The translations under genes and the position numbers were made by a program. A stretch of 64,000 nucleotides of DNA. It comes from Streptomyces sp. CC228A (GTDB lineage Bacteria; Actinomycetota; Actinomycetes; Streptomycetales; Streptomycetaceae). The DNA is taken from contig NZ_JAJPUI010000003.1 in the NCBI RefSeq assembly GCF_021390935.1, positions 496,001 through 560,000 of the forward strand. The letters are read 5' to 3'. Below the pieces are notes generated by a model. It saw only the letters and a list, made by a program, of their open reading frames with translations. It did no database searches and was not told the DNA's origin. This document shows, piece by piece, positions 18,966-27,324 of the stretch; position 1 is the stretch's first letter, and every line of letters starts with the position of its first letter.

Positions 18966-18989
18966 CTGGTACAGATCGATTTGTACCAG
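18966..18989. promoter_or_regulatory. 24-bp near-perfect palindrome in the ATPase/XRE divergent promoter
   Basis: Outer arms CTGGTACA (18966-18973) and TGTACCAG (18982-18989) enclose GATCGATT, itself centred on ATCGAT, so only one base pair of the 24 is mismatched. It lies 47 nt upstream of the ATPase ATG and 87 nt upstream of the XRE ATG. The best candidate ligand is the adjacent XRE protein, acting as autorepressor. Confidence 0.7.
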
Positions 18990-19075
18990 CTCACTCGCTG
19001 GACTGGGCGAGTCACGCACCGTAAGGATTTCCCTGTCGGGTGAGGCACACACCGAGCAGCGGAAGCGGGGCGGCG

Positions 19076-19921
19076 ATGGCATTCGACAGCGGCGGGGACA
19101 AGGGATCGGCAGAGGAGCTTTCCGAGGGGCTTCAGGTGTATGGCGCAGTCCTCCAGGCGCTACGTCAAGGTGCGGGCCTGACGCAGGAGAGCTTCGCCCC
19201 GAAGGTCCGGTACTCAGTGCACTACATCTCCAAGATCGAGCAAGGGAGGCGGTTCCCGCCGCGCGATCTGCCCGAGCGGGTGGAACCGATTCTCGGCTCG
19301 GCAGCGGCGGGCGCTCTGAAGGCAGCTGCGAAGAAGCTGAATCGGAAGGCCGGGCTGGCATCGTGGTTCCAGCGCTGGGCCGACATCGAGGAAGAGGCAT
19401 TGACGCTGTACGCGTACGAATGCCGCCTGGTCCCTGGGTTGCTGCAACCGGAGTCGTACATGCGGGTGGTGCACGACAACTACCTACCTCCGCTGACCGA
19501 TGAGCAGTTGGAAGTGCGTCTTGCTGCCCGGTTGGAGCGCCAGAGGCTCCTCACGGAACGCGGTAACACCGCGTTCGGGTTCATCATCGAGCAGCACGTC
19601 ATCGAGCGCGGCCTGGGTGGGTCCGACGTGACCCGATGCCTCATCGACCACCTGTTGTCCTGCGCCGAACTCCGCAACGTGGAGCTACTGATCATGCCAA
19701 CGCGCCGCCTGGGACACGCAGGGCTCGACGGGCCGCTCTACCTGGCGGAGACACCTGGCCGCGAATGGATCGGCTACGCGGAAAGCCACGACACAAGCTT
19801 TCTCTTCAGCGAGCGAAACCAGGTCGGCACGCTGCTTCAGCGCTATGGCAGGATGCGAGGACAGGCCCTTGACTCCGAGTCCTCGATGAGTCTGCTGAAG
19901 CACATGCGAGGAGCCCCATGA
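19076..19921 (+). CDS. XRE-family regulator with DUF5753-type C-terminal domain
   Basis: 281 residues. The N-terminal HTH_31/XRE domain is at about 19-75 ([30 protein letters not shown]). The rest is the DUF5753 domain characteristic of Streptomyces: [22 protein letters not shown] (as [13 protein letters not shown]), [33 protein letters not shown]. These regulators pair with DUF397 proteins, here overlapping by 4 nt at the 3' end. ATG 19076 follows GAAGCGGGG; a GTG at 19040 is the alternative. GC content is visibly lower than in neighbours, as is common for this family. Role in development or secondary metabolism is inferred from homologues. Confidence 0.92.
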   Translation: MAFDSGGDKGSAEELSEGLQVYGAVLQALRQGAGLTQESFAPKVRYSVHYISKIEQGRRFPPRDLPERVEPILGSAAAGALKAAAKKLNRKAGLASWFQRWADIEEEALTLYAYECRLVPGLLQPESYMRVVHDNYLPPLTDEQLEVRLAARLERQRLLTERGNTAFGFIIEQHVIERGLGGSDVTRCLIDHLLSCAELRNVELLIMPTRRLGHAGLDGPLYLAETPGREWIGYAESHDTSFLFSERNQVGTLLQRYGRMRGQALDSESSMSLLKHMRGAP

Positions 19922-20109
19922 GCACCCGAGACCTGCACTGGCTGAAGAGCAGCTACAGCGGCGGCGGCGGCGGAAACTGCGTCGAAGTCGCCCACAGCAC
20001 CGGCTCCGTTCACGTCCGCGACTCGAAGGACACCGGGCGCCCCGCCATCACCGTCTCCCCCACCGCCTGGGCCCGCTTCCTGCGCCGCCCCGGCGGGCCC
20101 GCCGTGTGA
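19918..20109 (+). CDS. DUF397 small protein
   Basis: 63 residues with the diagnostic start [20 protein letters not shown] (8-27) and [19 protein letters not shown] (as RDSKDTG, 34-40). ATG overlaps the XRE stop (ATGA), so it is translated by coupling. DUF397 proteins pair with XRE/DUF5753 regulators; a BldB-like or antagonist role is proposed for some members. With the divergent ATPase it completes the AbaA-like trio. Confidence 0.93.
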   Translation: MSTRDLHWLKSSYSGGGGGNCVEVAHSTGSVHVRDSKDTGRPAITVSPTAWARFLRRPGGPAV

Positions 20110-20174
20110 CGCTGCCGCGGTGCCGGGCGGGTCGCGGGGGCGTCCTGCTGCCTGTGCGGCGGTAGCTTCGGGGC

Positions 20175-20963
20175 ATGAGATACGCGTTCTCGACGCTGGG
20201 CGTGCCCGGGATGCCGGTGGCCGACGTGGTGCGGCTCGCGGCCGGGGCCGGGTACGACGGGGTGGAGTTGCGGGCGCACCCGGAGGAGCCGGTGCATCCG
20301 GGGCTGCTGGGCCGGGAACGGCGGGCGGTGGCCGGGAGGTTCGAGGACGCCGGGGTGCGGATCCTGTGTGTCGCCGGGTACGCGCGGGTGGCGCAGGCCG
20401 GGGACGACGAGCCCGTGTACGAGGAGCTGCACCGGCTGCTGTACCTGGCGGCGGACCTCGGGGCGCCGTACGCGAGGGTGTTCCCCGGGGGCGGCGACCA
20501 GCCGCGGGCGGCGGCCGACGCGACGGCGGCGCGGCGGTTGGGGGCGGCCGCGGAGGTGGCGGCGGAGATCGGGGTGCGGGTGCTGCTGGAGACGCACGAC
20601 TCGCACCCGGCGGGCGCGGACGCGGCCCGCGTGGTCGCCGCGGTGGGGCACCCGCACGTGGGGGCCCTCTGGGACGTGATGCACACCTGGCGGGCCGGTG
20701 AGGACCCCGCGGAGTCGTACCGGCTGCTGGCCCCGTACCTCGGATACGTGCAGGTCAAGGACATCGCCTCGCGTGAGGACACCGCACCGCTGCCGCTCGG
20801 CGCGGGCGTCCTGCCCCTGGGCGACTGCCTCGGGGCCGTTCGGGGCGATCCCGGCGCCTGGGTGTGCTGGGAGTACGAGAAGCGCCGGTATCCCCAGGCG
20901 GCGGAGCTCCCCGCGCTGCTGTCCGCCGGACGCACGCACCTGGAGGCGCTCGCCGCGCGGTGA
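20175..20963 (+). CDS. TIM-barrel sugar phosphate isomerase/epimerase
   Basis: 262 residues, AP-endonuclease-2/xylose-isomerase-like barrel: GYDGVELRAHP, ARVFPGGGDQP, GVRVLLETHDSHPAGADAARVV (Glu and His metal ligands in LLETHDSH), VGALWDVMHTWRAGEDP (Asp/His in WDVMHTW), YVQVKDIA, and WVCWEYEKRRYP with the last Glu ligand. Intact and distinct from the frameshifted relative at 12.8 kb. Substrate unknown. It is a single gene, 65 nt after the DUF397 stop; there may be a promoter in that gap, but none is clear. Confidence 0.85.
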   Translation: MRYAFSTLGVPGMPVADVVRLAAGAGYDGVELRAHPEEPVHPGLLGRERRAVAGRFEDAGVRILCVAGYARVAQAGDDEPVYEELHRLLYLAADLGAPYARVFPGGGDQPRAAADATAARRLGAAAEVAAEIGVRVLLETHDSHPAGADAARVVAAVGHPHVGALWDVMHTWRAGEDPAESYRLLAPYLGYVQVKDIASREDTAPLPLGAGVLPLGDCLGAVRGDPGAWVCWEYEKRRYPQAAELPALLSAGRTHLEALAAR

Positions 20964-21070
20964 GCGCGGCTCAGGGCGGCCTTGCGGCACCGCGACTTCG
21001 CTTACGCACGCCGGGTGCGATAGGAGTTGACTGCTCGTCAGACACTTCACCGCAGCAGGGGGGCGCCAGC

Positions 21071-22120
21071 GTGTCGTTCGGGGGACAGCAGCCTTACGGC
21101 GGGAATCCGTACGGAGGGAGTCCGCACGGCGGCCATCCGTACGCCCAAGGGCCCTACGGTCAGCCGGTGCCGCCGCCGTCGGCGCCGTATCCGCCGCGGG
21201 GACCGTACGTCCCCGGTCCGCGGGGCCCGCACCCCGCCCCGTACCAGCGCCCTCCGTACGGGTATCCCGCGCCGTCGCTGTCGGCGCGGTTCCGCGAGGA
21301 CGACTGGCCGACGCTGCGGGAGCTGACGGGCCGGGTGAGCGGCTGCCTGTGGGTTCCGCTGCTGCTGTGCGTGTGGCCCGCGCTGCTGCTGGTCGCCGGA
21401 TATCCCCTGGTGCGGTCGGCGCGTGCGCAGGCCCGGCGGGTCTTTCCGGCCGACCGGCGCACCGTCACCGACCCGTCCGTGGCGCGGGCGCAGAAGACCC
21501 GCGCCTGGGCGGCCGCGGCGGCGTCCTTCGTGATCCTCGCCGCGTACGGCAGCGGGGAGGACTGGGACCAGGCGTGGCAGCAGTTCACGATGCGGCTGGC
21601 GTTCACGCCGTGGCTGCTGCTGCTCAGTACGCCGCTGGTGGTGCTGGTGCTGTTCCGGCTGGCCCCGCCGCACGCCCGTCCGGGCATGCGGCGCGGAGTG
21701 GGGCCCGCGGTGCGGTCGGTGCTGTGGTACCTCGGCGCGTTCACGGCGACCCCGCTGCTGGCGTGGGGCTCGGTCCTGCTCGGCCAGGAGCTCCCGGCCG
21801 AACCACTGTGGATCCCGGTGCGGTTCCTGCTGATGCTGCCGCCCGTGTGGACGGCGATGTTCGTGGCGTTCGCCTCGGGGCGGGCGGTGCGCAGCGCGTT
21901 CAACACGACGGAGGTGCACCCGACGCTGCCCGCCCTGCTGACCGGGGTGCTGGTGTGGGAGTTCGCCGTCATCAACCTGGCCGTCGGCGGCCTCCCCCCG
22001 GGCCCGCCGCCGGTGCAGCTCGCCGCGCTCCTCGGCGGCCCGGCGTCGGTGACGGCGGTGGCGTGGTGGGAGGTCGCGCGGCTGCGGAGCCGTTACGGCG
22101 TGAGGCTCCGGAGCAGCTGA
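21071..22120 (+). CDS. Membrane protein with a Pro/Gly/Tyr-rich cytoplasmic head
   Basis: 349 residues from GTG 21071 (AGGGGGG upstream). Residues 1-75 are a low-complexity PYGG/PYAQ/PPPSAP tract typical of Streptomyces membrane proteins. About six to seven hydrophobic helices follow, for example CLWVPLLLCVWPALLLVAGY, LLLLSTPLVVLVLFRL and LPALLTGVLVWEFAVINLAV. No catalytic motif is seen, and function is unknown. Confidence 0.75.
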   Translation: MSFGGQQPYGGNPYGGSPHGGHPYAQGPYGQPVPPPSAPYPPRGPYVPGPRGPHPAPYQRPPYGYPAPSLSARFREDDWPTLRELTGRVSGCLWVPLLLCVWPALLLVAGYPLVRSARAQARRVFPADRRTVTDPSVARAQKTRAWAAAAASFVILAAYGSGEDWDQAWQQFTMRLAFTPWLLLLSTPLVVLVLFRLAPPHARPGMRRGVGPAVRSVLWYLGAFTATPLLAWGSVLLGQELPAEPLWIPVRFLLMLPPVWTAMFVAFASGRAVRSAFNTTEVHPTLPALLTGVLVWEFAVINLAVGGLPPGPPPVQLAALLGGPASVTAVAWWEVARLRSRYGVRLRSS

Positions 22121-22276
22121 GCCGCGCCGTCCCGGGAAGCCGGCCCCGACGGCCGGCGGGCCGCGGGCACCCGGTGCGGCCGCGGTGCCCCGGAGCCGCC
22201 CCGCCGACGAGCCTGCGGCCACCGTGATGTCCGATTCCCGCCGGCGGGCCGCCGTGGGGCGGCCCAGCATGGGTGC

Positions 22277-22807
22277 ATGACCGCGTACACCGTGCTGCCC
22301 GTCGACCCGGCCGCCCTCACGGAGCTGCGTACCGCCGACGACGCGGGCCGCCCCTGCGTCCCGTACCGCGCGACCCGCGACGACGCGGGTTCCCCGCTGC
22401 GCTGCTGCCTGCGCCCGATCACGCCCGGCGAGCGGATCGCCCTCGTCTCGTACGCCCCGCTGCGCCGCTGGGCCGCCGCCCGCGGTGCGGATCCGGGGGC
22501 CTACGACGAACAGGGGCCCGTCTTCATCCACGCCGACGGCTGCGGGGGGTTCGCGCCCGGTGCGGACTACCCCTTCGCCAGGCCGGGCGCGCTGCGTACC
22601 GTGCGCCGCTATGACGCCCGGGGCCGCATCGCGGGGGGCCGCCTCCTGGAGATCCCGGCCGACGCCACGGCCGCCTTCGACGCGGCCTTCGACGACGCGT
22701 TCGCCGATCCGGACGTGGTGCTCGTGCACGTCCGCGCGCTGGAGTACGGGTGCTTCCACTTCGCGGTGCGGCGTCCGTCCGCCGAGGACGGGACGCCCGC
22801 CCCGTGA
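22277..22807 (+). CDS. DUF1203 protein
   Basis: 176 residues. Recognisable DUF1203 landmarks: PCRYCLR-like core (here SPLRCCLRPITPGERIALVSY, as LRCCLRPITPGE), GPVFIHADGC, RTVRRYDARGRIAGGR and a C-terminal VHVRALEYGCFHFAV. This is a widespread family with no established activity; the conserved Cys/His pattern (CCLR, HADGC, GCFHF) suggests a metal or active site, which is inference. ATG 22277 lacks a strong Shine-Dalgarno. It is followed within 12 nt by the next gene, so the two are likely co-transcribed. Confidence 0.8.
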   Translation: MTAYTVLPVDPAALTELRTADDAGRPCVPYRATRDDAGSPLRCCLRPITPGERIALVSYAPLRRWAAARGADPGAYDEQGPVFIHADGCGGFAPGADYPFARPGALRTVRRYDARGRIAGGRLLEIPADATAAFDAAFDDAFADPDVVLVHVRALEYGCFHFAVRRPSAEDGTPAP

Positions 22808-22819
22808 GAGGGTGTGCGG

Positions 22820-23224
22820 ATGCTGTTCGACGATCAGGGGTGCGGGATAGGGCTGAAGGTGCTGCGGTACGAGTTCGCCGCGGCCCAGGGCGACGCGTAC
22901 GACGACAACTGGCTGGTCGTGCGCGGTGAGGTCGTCACGCCCACCGGGCGGTGGGCGTTTACCGAGCCGTGCCTGCTGACGGACGAGGCGCGGCGGCTGT
23001 CCGCGTGGCTGCGGGAGGCCGCGGCCGACGGCGGGAGCCCCGCCGTACTGGACTTCGTCGAGCCCACCCTGACGTTCCGTCGCACCGCCTACGGGGTGCG
23101 GGTCGGGCTGGCGCACGCCGGTCCCGGACTGCCGGACGCGGTCGACGTGCGGGTGGGGCCGGAGGGGCTGCTGCGTGCGGCGGACGCGTGGGACGCGGAG
23201 CTGGCGCCGTTCCCCGCCCGGTGA
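22820..23224 (+). CDS. Small protein resembling WapI-type immunity proteins
   Basis: 134 residues from ATG 22820, 9 nt after GAGAGG (a GTG at 22814 would be too close). The pattern VLRYEFAAAQGDAYDDNWLVVRGEV (as YDDNWLVVRGEV), WAFTEPCLLTDEARRLSAWL (as EPCLLTDEA) and a C-terminal FVEPTLTF matches a family often named WapI family immunity protein. No toxin gene is adjacent, so immunity is unproven, and a general housekeeping role is possible. Confidence 0.6.
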   Translation: MLFDDQGCGIGLKVLRYEFAAAQGDAYDDNWLVVRGEVVTPTGRWAFTEPCLLTDEARRLSAWLREAAADGGSPAVLDFVEPTLTFRRTAYGVRVGLAHAGPGLPDAVDVRVGPEGLLRAADAWDAELAPFPAR

Positions 23225-23281
23225 GGGCCGGCCGGCGTCCCCGCCGGTCGGTGTGCGGGCGGGCGGCGGGGGCGCGGCCGG

Positions 23282-24061
23282 TCAGTGGACCGAGAAGCCG
23301 CCGTCCACGTGGATCGACTGGCCGGTGACGTACGCGGCGGCGCGGCTCGCGAGGAACACGGCGGCGCCCGCGAAGTCCTCCGGCTGTCCGTTGCGGCCCA
23401 CGAAGGTGCGGGCGGCGAGGGCGGCGACCTTGTCCGGGTCGGAGGACAGGTGGGCGTTCAGCGCCGTCATGACGAAGCCGGGCACCAGCGTGTTGCAGGT
23501 GACGCCGTGCGGGGACCACGCCTCCGCCTGGGAGCGGGCCAGTGCCTCCAGCCCGCCCTTCGACACGCCGTACGCGCCGCTTTGGACGAAGGCGCGGTGG
23601 GCCTGCTGCGAGCTGACGTGCATGATCCGGCCGAAGCCGCGTTCGGCCATGCCGGGGCCGAAGCGCTGACCGAGGAGGAACGGTGCCTCCAGGTTCACGG
23701 CCATGGTGGTGTCCCAGACGTCCTCGCCGAGGTCGCTGAGGTGCGGGCGGAGGTTGACACCAGCGGAGTTGACGAGGATGTCCGGCTCGCCGTACACCGC
23801 GGCCGCCTCCTCCGCGGCCGCCCGCACCCCGTCGCGGGTGCCGAGGTCGGCGCTCACCCAGGCGGCCCGGCATCCCCGGGCCTCCAGGGCCTCGACGGTG
23901 GCGGCGAGTTCGGCCTTCCGCCGGGCGATCACGACGAGGCGGGCCCCGGCCTGGGCGAGGGCCTCGGCGATGGCCCGGCCGATGCCGGTGCTGCCGCCGG
24001 TGACGACGGCGACGCGGCCGTCCAGCGAGAAGAGGTCGGAGAGGTACGTGTCCGTGGCCAT
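23282..24061 (-). CDS. Short-chain dehydrogenase/reductase (SDR)
   Basis: 259 residues. The nucleotide-binding TGGSTGIGRAIAEAL (21-35), NSAGV motif (105-109 region), catalytic Ser in HVSSQQAH, and YGVSKGG carrying Tyr and Lys are all present; the C-terminus VTGQSIHVDGGFSVH is classic for gluconate-5-dehydrogenase or 3-oxoacyl-ACP reductase-like SDRs. The substrate is likely a sugar acid or polyol, but this is not decidable. The gene is isolated; its start at 24061 borders a 670-bp gene-free stretch. Confidence 0.9.
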   Translation of the reverse strand: MATDTYLSDLFSLDGRVAVVTGGSTGIGRAIAEALAQAGARLVVIARRKAELAATVEALEARGCRAAWVSADLGTRDGVRAAAEEAAAVYGEPDILVNSAGVNLRPHLSDLGEDVWDTTMAVNLEAPFLLGQRFGPGMAERGFGRIMHVSSQQAHRAFVQSGAYGVSKGGLEALARSQAEAWSPHGVTCNTLVPGFVMTALNAHLSSDPDKVAALAARTFVGRNGQPEDFAGAAVFLASRAAAYVTGQSIHVDGGFSVH

Positions 24062-24734
24062 GGCCGCAGCCTCTCATGGGCCGCAGGGGCCCCGGCCGAC
24101 GGCCCGCACTCCCGCCTCCGCCCACCCGGCCCGCGCTCCCCGGGCCCTGCACCGCCCTGCCCGGCGCCGACCTTGCCCCGCACCGGCTGGCGCCCCGGCC
24201 CCGCGCCGCCGCCGATCCGTCCGGAACGGCCCGCCGCCGGACGCCTCCGGCCGCCGCCGCAGCGCCGCGCCCACCACACACCGCCACCGGCCCGCAGCCC
24301 GCCCGCCGTGTCGGCCTGTCCCGACCGGCCCGCCGCCGGGTGTCCCCGGCCGCTCGCCACCCGCTCGCCGCCCGCTCGCCACCGCCCCGGTCGGCCCGCG
24401 CCCGCGCCCGCAACGTCCCGACCGGCCCGCCCCGTCCCGCCCAGGACGGCGGCGGGCTCCCGCGCCGCAGCCCGCAGCCCGCCGCCCGGCCCGCCGCCGC
24501 CCCGCCCGCGGGCCAAGGCCGCTGCCGCCCCGCCCTTGGACCAAGGACCGCGACCCGCCGCGCGACCCGCCCCCGGACCGAGGCCGCCGCCCCGCTCGCC
24601 GCCGCCCGCCGCGCGGGTCCGGCTGCGGGCCGTCTGCGCGCTTCCTTGCGCTGGTCACGGCTTTCCCCTAAGCGTGGCCTGTTGGTCGTTATGCCACGGA
24701 ATGTCCGTTGCATACGGGCCGGAAGGAGCACCCC
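24062..24734. other. Extremely C-rich gene-free stretch before the GH3 gene
   Basis: For 24076-24650 the + strand is almost entirely C and G in low-complexity CGCCCG/CCGGCC runs with strong strand skew, and no reading frame has protein-like composition. Only the last 70 bp look like a promoter region. An inverted repeat CGTGGC/GCCACG spans 24673-24698, with GGAAGGAG at 24721 as Shine-Dalgarno. Nothing else is recognisable. Confidence 0.5.
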
Positions 24735-26573
24735 TTGTCCGTGCAGGAACGCGCCACCCCCTCCCGACGCACCGTCCTCGCCGGTGCCGCCGCCACCGCC
24801 GCCGCCCTCGCCGCCGCGCCCCCGCCGGGGGCCCGCGCCGCCGGGGCCGCCCGCACCGCCGGGGGTGCCGAGACGCGGGCGGCGCGGCTCCTGGCCCGCA
24901 TGAGCCTGGAGGAGAAGGTCGGCCAGCTCTTCGTCACCCGGGCGTACGGGCACTCCGCCACCGACCCGGACCCGGAGGACGCCGCGGCGAACCTGCGGGA
25001 GCTCGGGGTGCGCACCGCCGCCGAACTCGTCGGGCGGTACCACGTCGGCGGCGTCATCTACTTCCGGTGGGCGCACAACACCCGCGACCCGCACCAGATC
25101 GCCGACCTGTCCGACGGGTTGCAGCGCGCGGCGCTCGCGCAGCGCGTCCCCGTCCCGCTGCTCGTGTCCACCGACCAGGAGCACGGCGCCGTCGCCCGGA
25201 TCGGGGCGCCCGCCACCCTGCTGCCCGGCGCCATGGCGCTGGGCGCCGCGGGCTCCCCGGACCTGGCCCGGCAGGCCGCGCGGATCGCCGGGACGGAGCT
25301 GGCCGCGCTCGGTGTCCGGCAGAACTACGCGCCGGTCGCGGACGTGAACGTCGACCCGGCCAACCCGGTCATCGGGGTCCGCTCCTTCGGCGCCGACCCG
25401 CGGGCCGCGGCCCGCCTGGTCGCCGCGCAGGTGCGGGGCCTCCAGGACGCCGGGGTCGCCGCGACCGCCAAGCACTTCCCCGGCCACGGCGACACCACCG
25501 CCGACAGCCACACCCACCTGCCGTCCATCGGCCACACCCGCGAGGAGTGGGGCCTCCTCGACGAGCCGCCGTTCCGGGCCGCCGTCGCCGCCGGGGCGGA
25601 CGCCGTGATGACGGCGCACATCGTCGTACCGGCACTGGACCCCAGCGGGGACCCGGCGACGCTGTCCCGGCCGATCATCACCGGGCTGCTGCGGGAACGG
25701 CTCGGCTACGACGGGGTGGTGGTGACCGACTCGCTGCGCATGGAGGGCGTCCGCACCCGGTACGGCGACGACCGGGTGCCCGTGCTCGCCCTGAAGGCGG
25801 GCTGCGACCAGCTCCTCAACCCGCCGGACCTGGAGCTGGCGTGGACGGCCGTGCGGGACGCCGTGCGGAGCGGGGAGCTCGCCCGGGAGCGGCTGGACGC
25901 GTCGGTGCTGCGCATCCTGCGGCTCAAGGAGAAGCTGGGGCTGCCGCGGCAGCCGTACACCGTCCGCGCGGACGTGGACCGGTTCGTCGGCAGCCCGGCC
26001 CACCGGGAGGCCGCCGAGCGGATCGCGGACGCGACGACGACGCTGCTGCAGAACACCGGCGGCCTGCTGCCGCTCCACCGCCGCACCCACCGGGATGTGC
26101 TGGTCGTCGGCGCCGACCCGGCATCCCCTTCCGGTACCGGGGGCCCGGCCACGGCGGTGCTCGCCGCGGCCCTCACCGAGCTGGGGTTCGCGGCGTCCGC
26201 GCTGGCGACGGGCCTCACGCCCGGCCCGCAGCGGATCGAGGAGGCGGTGGCCGCGGCCGCGGGCCGGGACGCGGTCGTCGTCTGCACGTACAACGTCAGG
26301 GCCGGGGACGCCCAGTGCGCCCTGGTGGCCCGGCTGGCCGCCACCGGCGTCCCGGTCGTGGCGGTGGCGCTGCGCGACCCGTACGACGCGGCCCGGCTCA
26401 CCGGCCAGCGCGCGGTCCTCGCCACGTACACGTGGACCGACGGGGAGCTGCGGGCCGCCGCCCGGGTCGTCGCGGGCCGGACGCCGCCGCGGGGCCGGCT
26501 CCCCGTGCCCGTCCACCGCGCCGACGCGCCGGACCGGGTGCTGTACCCGATCGGGCACGGGCTGGCGTACTGA
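24735..26573 (+). CDS. Secreted family 3 glycoside hydrolase, NagZ-like beta-N-acetylhexosaminidase
   Basis: About 612 residues. The start chosen is TTG 24735, 7 nt after GGAAGGAG; GTG 24741 is the alternative. A twin-arginine signal (SRRTVLAGAAATAAAL, 10-25) exports it. The GH3 barrel shows the NagZ-specific loop KHFPGHGDT (246-254) with the His/Asp dyad that replaces the usual acid/base, and nucleophile Asp332 in VVTDSLRMEGV. A C-terminal alpha/beta domain follows. It should release GlcNAc from peptidoglycan fragments or chitin oligomers; an extracytoplasmic location suggests scavenging. The 3' end is followed by a heptamer repeat array. Confidence 0.9.
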   Translation: MSVQERATPSRRTVLAGAAATAAALAAAPPPGARAAGAARTAGGAETRAARLLARMSLEEKVGQLFVTRAYGHSATDPDPEDAAANLRELGVRTAAELVGRYHVGGVIYFRWAHNTRDPHQIADLSDGLQRAALAQRVPVPLLVSTDQEHGAVARIGAPATLLPGAMALGAAGSPDLARQAARIAGTELAALGVRQNYAPVADVNVDPANPVIGVRSFGADPRAAARLVAAQVRGLQDAGVAATAKHFPGHGDTTADSHTHLPSIGHTREEWGLLDEPPFRAAVAAGADAVMTAHIVVPALDPSGDPATLSRPIITGLLRERLGYDGVVVTDSLRMEGVRTRYGDDRVPVLALKAGCDQLLNPPDLELAWTAVRDAVRSGELARERLDASVLRILRLKEKLGLPRQPYTVRADVDRFVGSPAHREAAERIADATTTLLQNTGGLLPLHRRTHRDVLVVGADPASPSGTGGPATAVLAAALTELGFAASALATGLTPGPQRIEEAVAAAAGRDAVVVCTYNVRAGDAQCALVARLAATGVPVVAVALRDPYDAARLTGQRAVLATYTWTDGELRAAARVVAGRTPPRGRLPVPVHRADAPDRVLYPIGHGLAY

Positions 26574-26613
26574 TCCGCCCCGGCGCCGCTGCCGCCCCGG
26601 GGGCCAGTCGCCC

Positions 26614-26748
26614 CGTCAGCCCGTCAGCCCGTCAGCCATCAGGCGTCACCCGTCACCCGTCACCCGTCACCCGTCAGCCGTCAGCCGTCAGCCGTCAGCC
26701 GTCAGCCGTCAGCCGTCAGCCGTCAGCCGTCAGCCGTCAGCCGTCAGC
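26614..26748. repeat. Heptamer tandem array (CGTCAGC/CGTCACC)
   Basis: Three CCGTCAGC octamers and a degenerate copy (26613-26643), then four CGTCACC units (26644-26671) and eleven perfect CGTCAGC units (26672-26748). The stop codon of the leftward secreted protein (TGA at 26746-26744) is formed by the last unit. Slippage-prone microsatellite-like spacer between convergent genes. Confidence 0.95.
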
Positions 26749-27148
26749 ACAGGATCCAGCCGGTGGCGGTCTTCTTCCCCGCGATGGAGGCGGAGGCGCG
26801 GACGCAGCGGTTCAGGGCGTGCACGGTGACCGGTCCTGCCTGGTGGGTGAAGCGGCCCTTGTCGGTGACGGCCCTGCCGCCGCGCGGCTGGAGCGTCACC
26901 GACATGCTGCGGCGGACGCCCGGCTTCGCGGCGACGGTGACGGCGCAGGCGTACTGGCGGGACTTGTAGACGCGCAGCTCCCCGCCGGCGAACCGGGCCG
27001 TCTTGGCGAGCCGCCCCGAGCAGCCGGCGAGAGCGGCGGCGTCGGCGGTCACCGCGCCCGGACCGGTGAGGGCCAGCCCGGCCGCGACCAGGACCGCAAG
27101 TGTCCGTGCGGCCGCGCGTATGCCGGTGTGCCCTGCCCCAGCGCCCAT
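26744..27148 (-). CDS. Small secreted four-cysteine protein
   Basis: 134 residues with an N-terminal signal peptide (ARTLAVLVAAGLALTGPG) cleaved near TADAAA (about 38). The mature part has four Cys (AGCSGR, QYACAV, LNRCVR, and the terminal ILC), enough for two disulfides, and beta-strand-like SMSVTLQPRGGRAVTDKG. It resembles uncharacterised Streptomyces secreted proteins. ATG 27148 follows GAGGGAG. Its last codons and stop run into the heptamer array, so its C-terminus may vary between strains. Confidence 0.75.
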   Translation of the reverse strand: MGAGAGHTGIRAAARTLAVLVAAGLALTGPGAVTADAAALAGCSGRLAKTARFAGGELRVYKSRQYACAVTVAAKPGVRRSMSVTLQPRGGRAVTDKGRFTHQAGPVTVHALNRCVRASASIAGKKTATGWILC

Positions 27149-27324
27149 TGCGTGCTCCCTCGCCTCATGCGTCCCCGTCCACGGTCCGTACCTGCGTACG
27201 ACGCGGACGGCGTGCGGAGGGTTGCCTTCCGCGAAGCCGCGCCGAGGAAGGGGCCGGGGGCGCGGGGGCGGCGCCGGGGGCTTGCGGCCCGGACCCCCGC
27301 CCCGGCAGCGCCCCGCTCCGGTGC

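Noticed and set aside
22820..23224. Complete toxin-immunity (Wap-type) pair
   Set aside because: The protein resembles an immunity family, but no toxin, CdiA or Rhs gene is adjacent, so I report only the single gene.
24076..24903. Long + strand ORF in the C-rich stretch before the GH3 gene
   Set aside because: Composition is Pro/Arg/Ala noise expected from CCG/CGC repeats, it overlaps the GH3 start in another frame, and it has no ribosome binding site.
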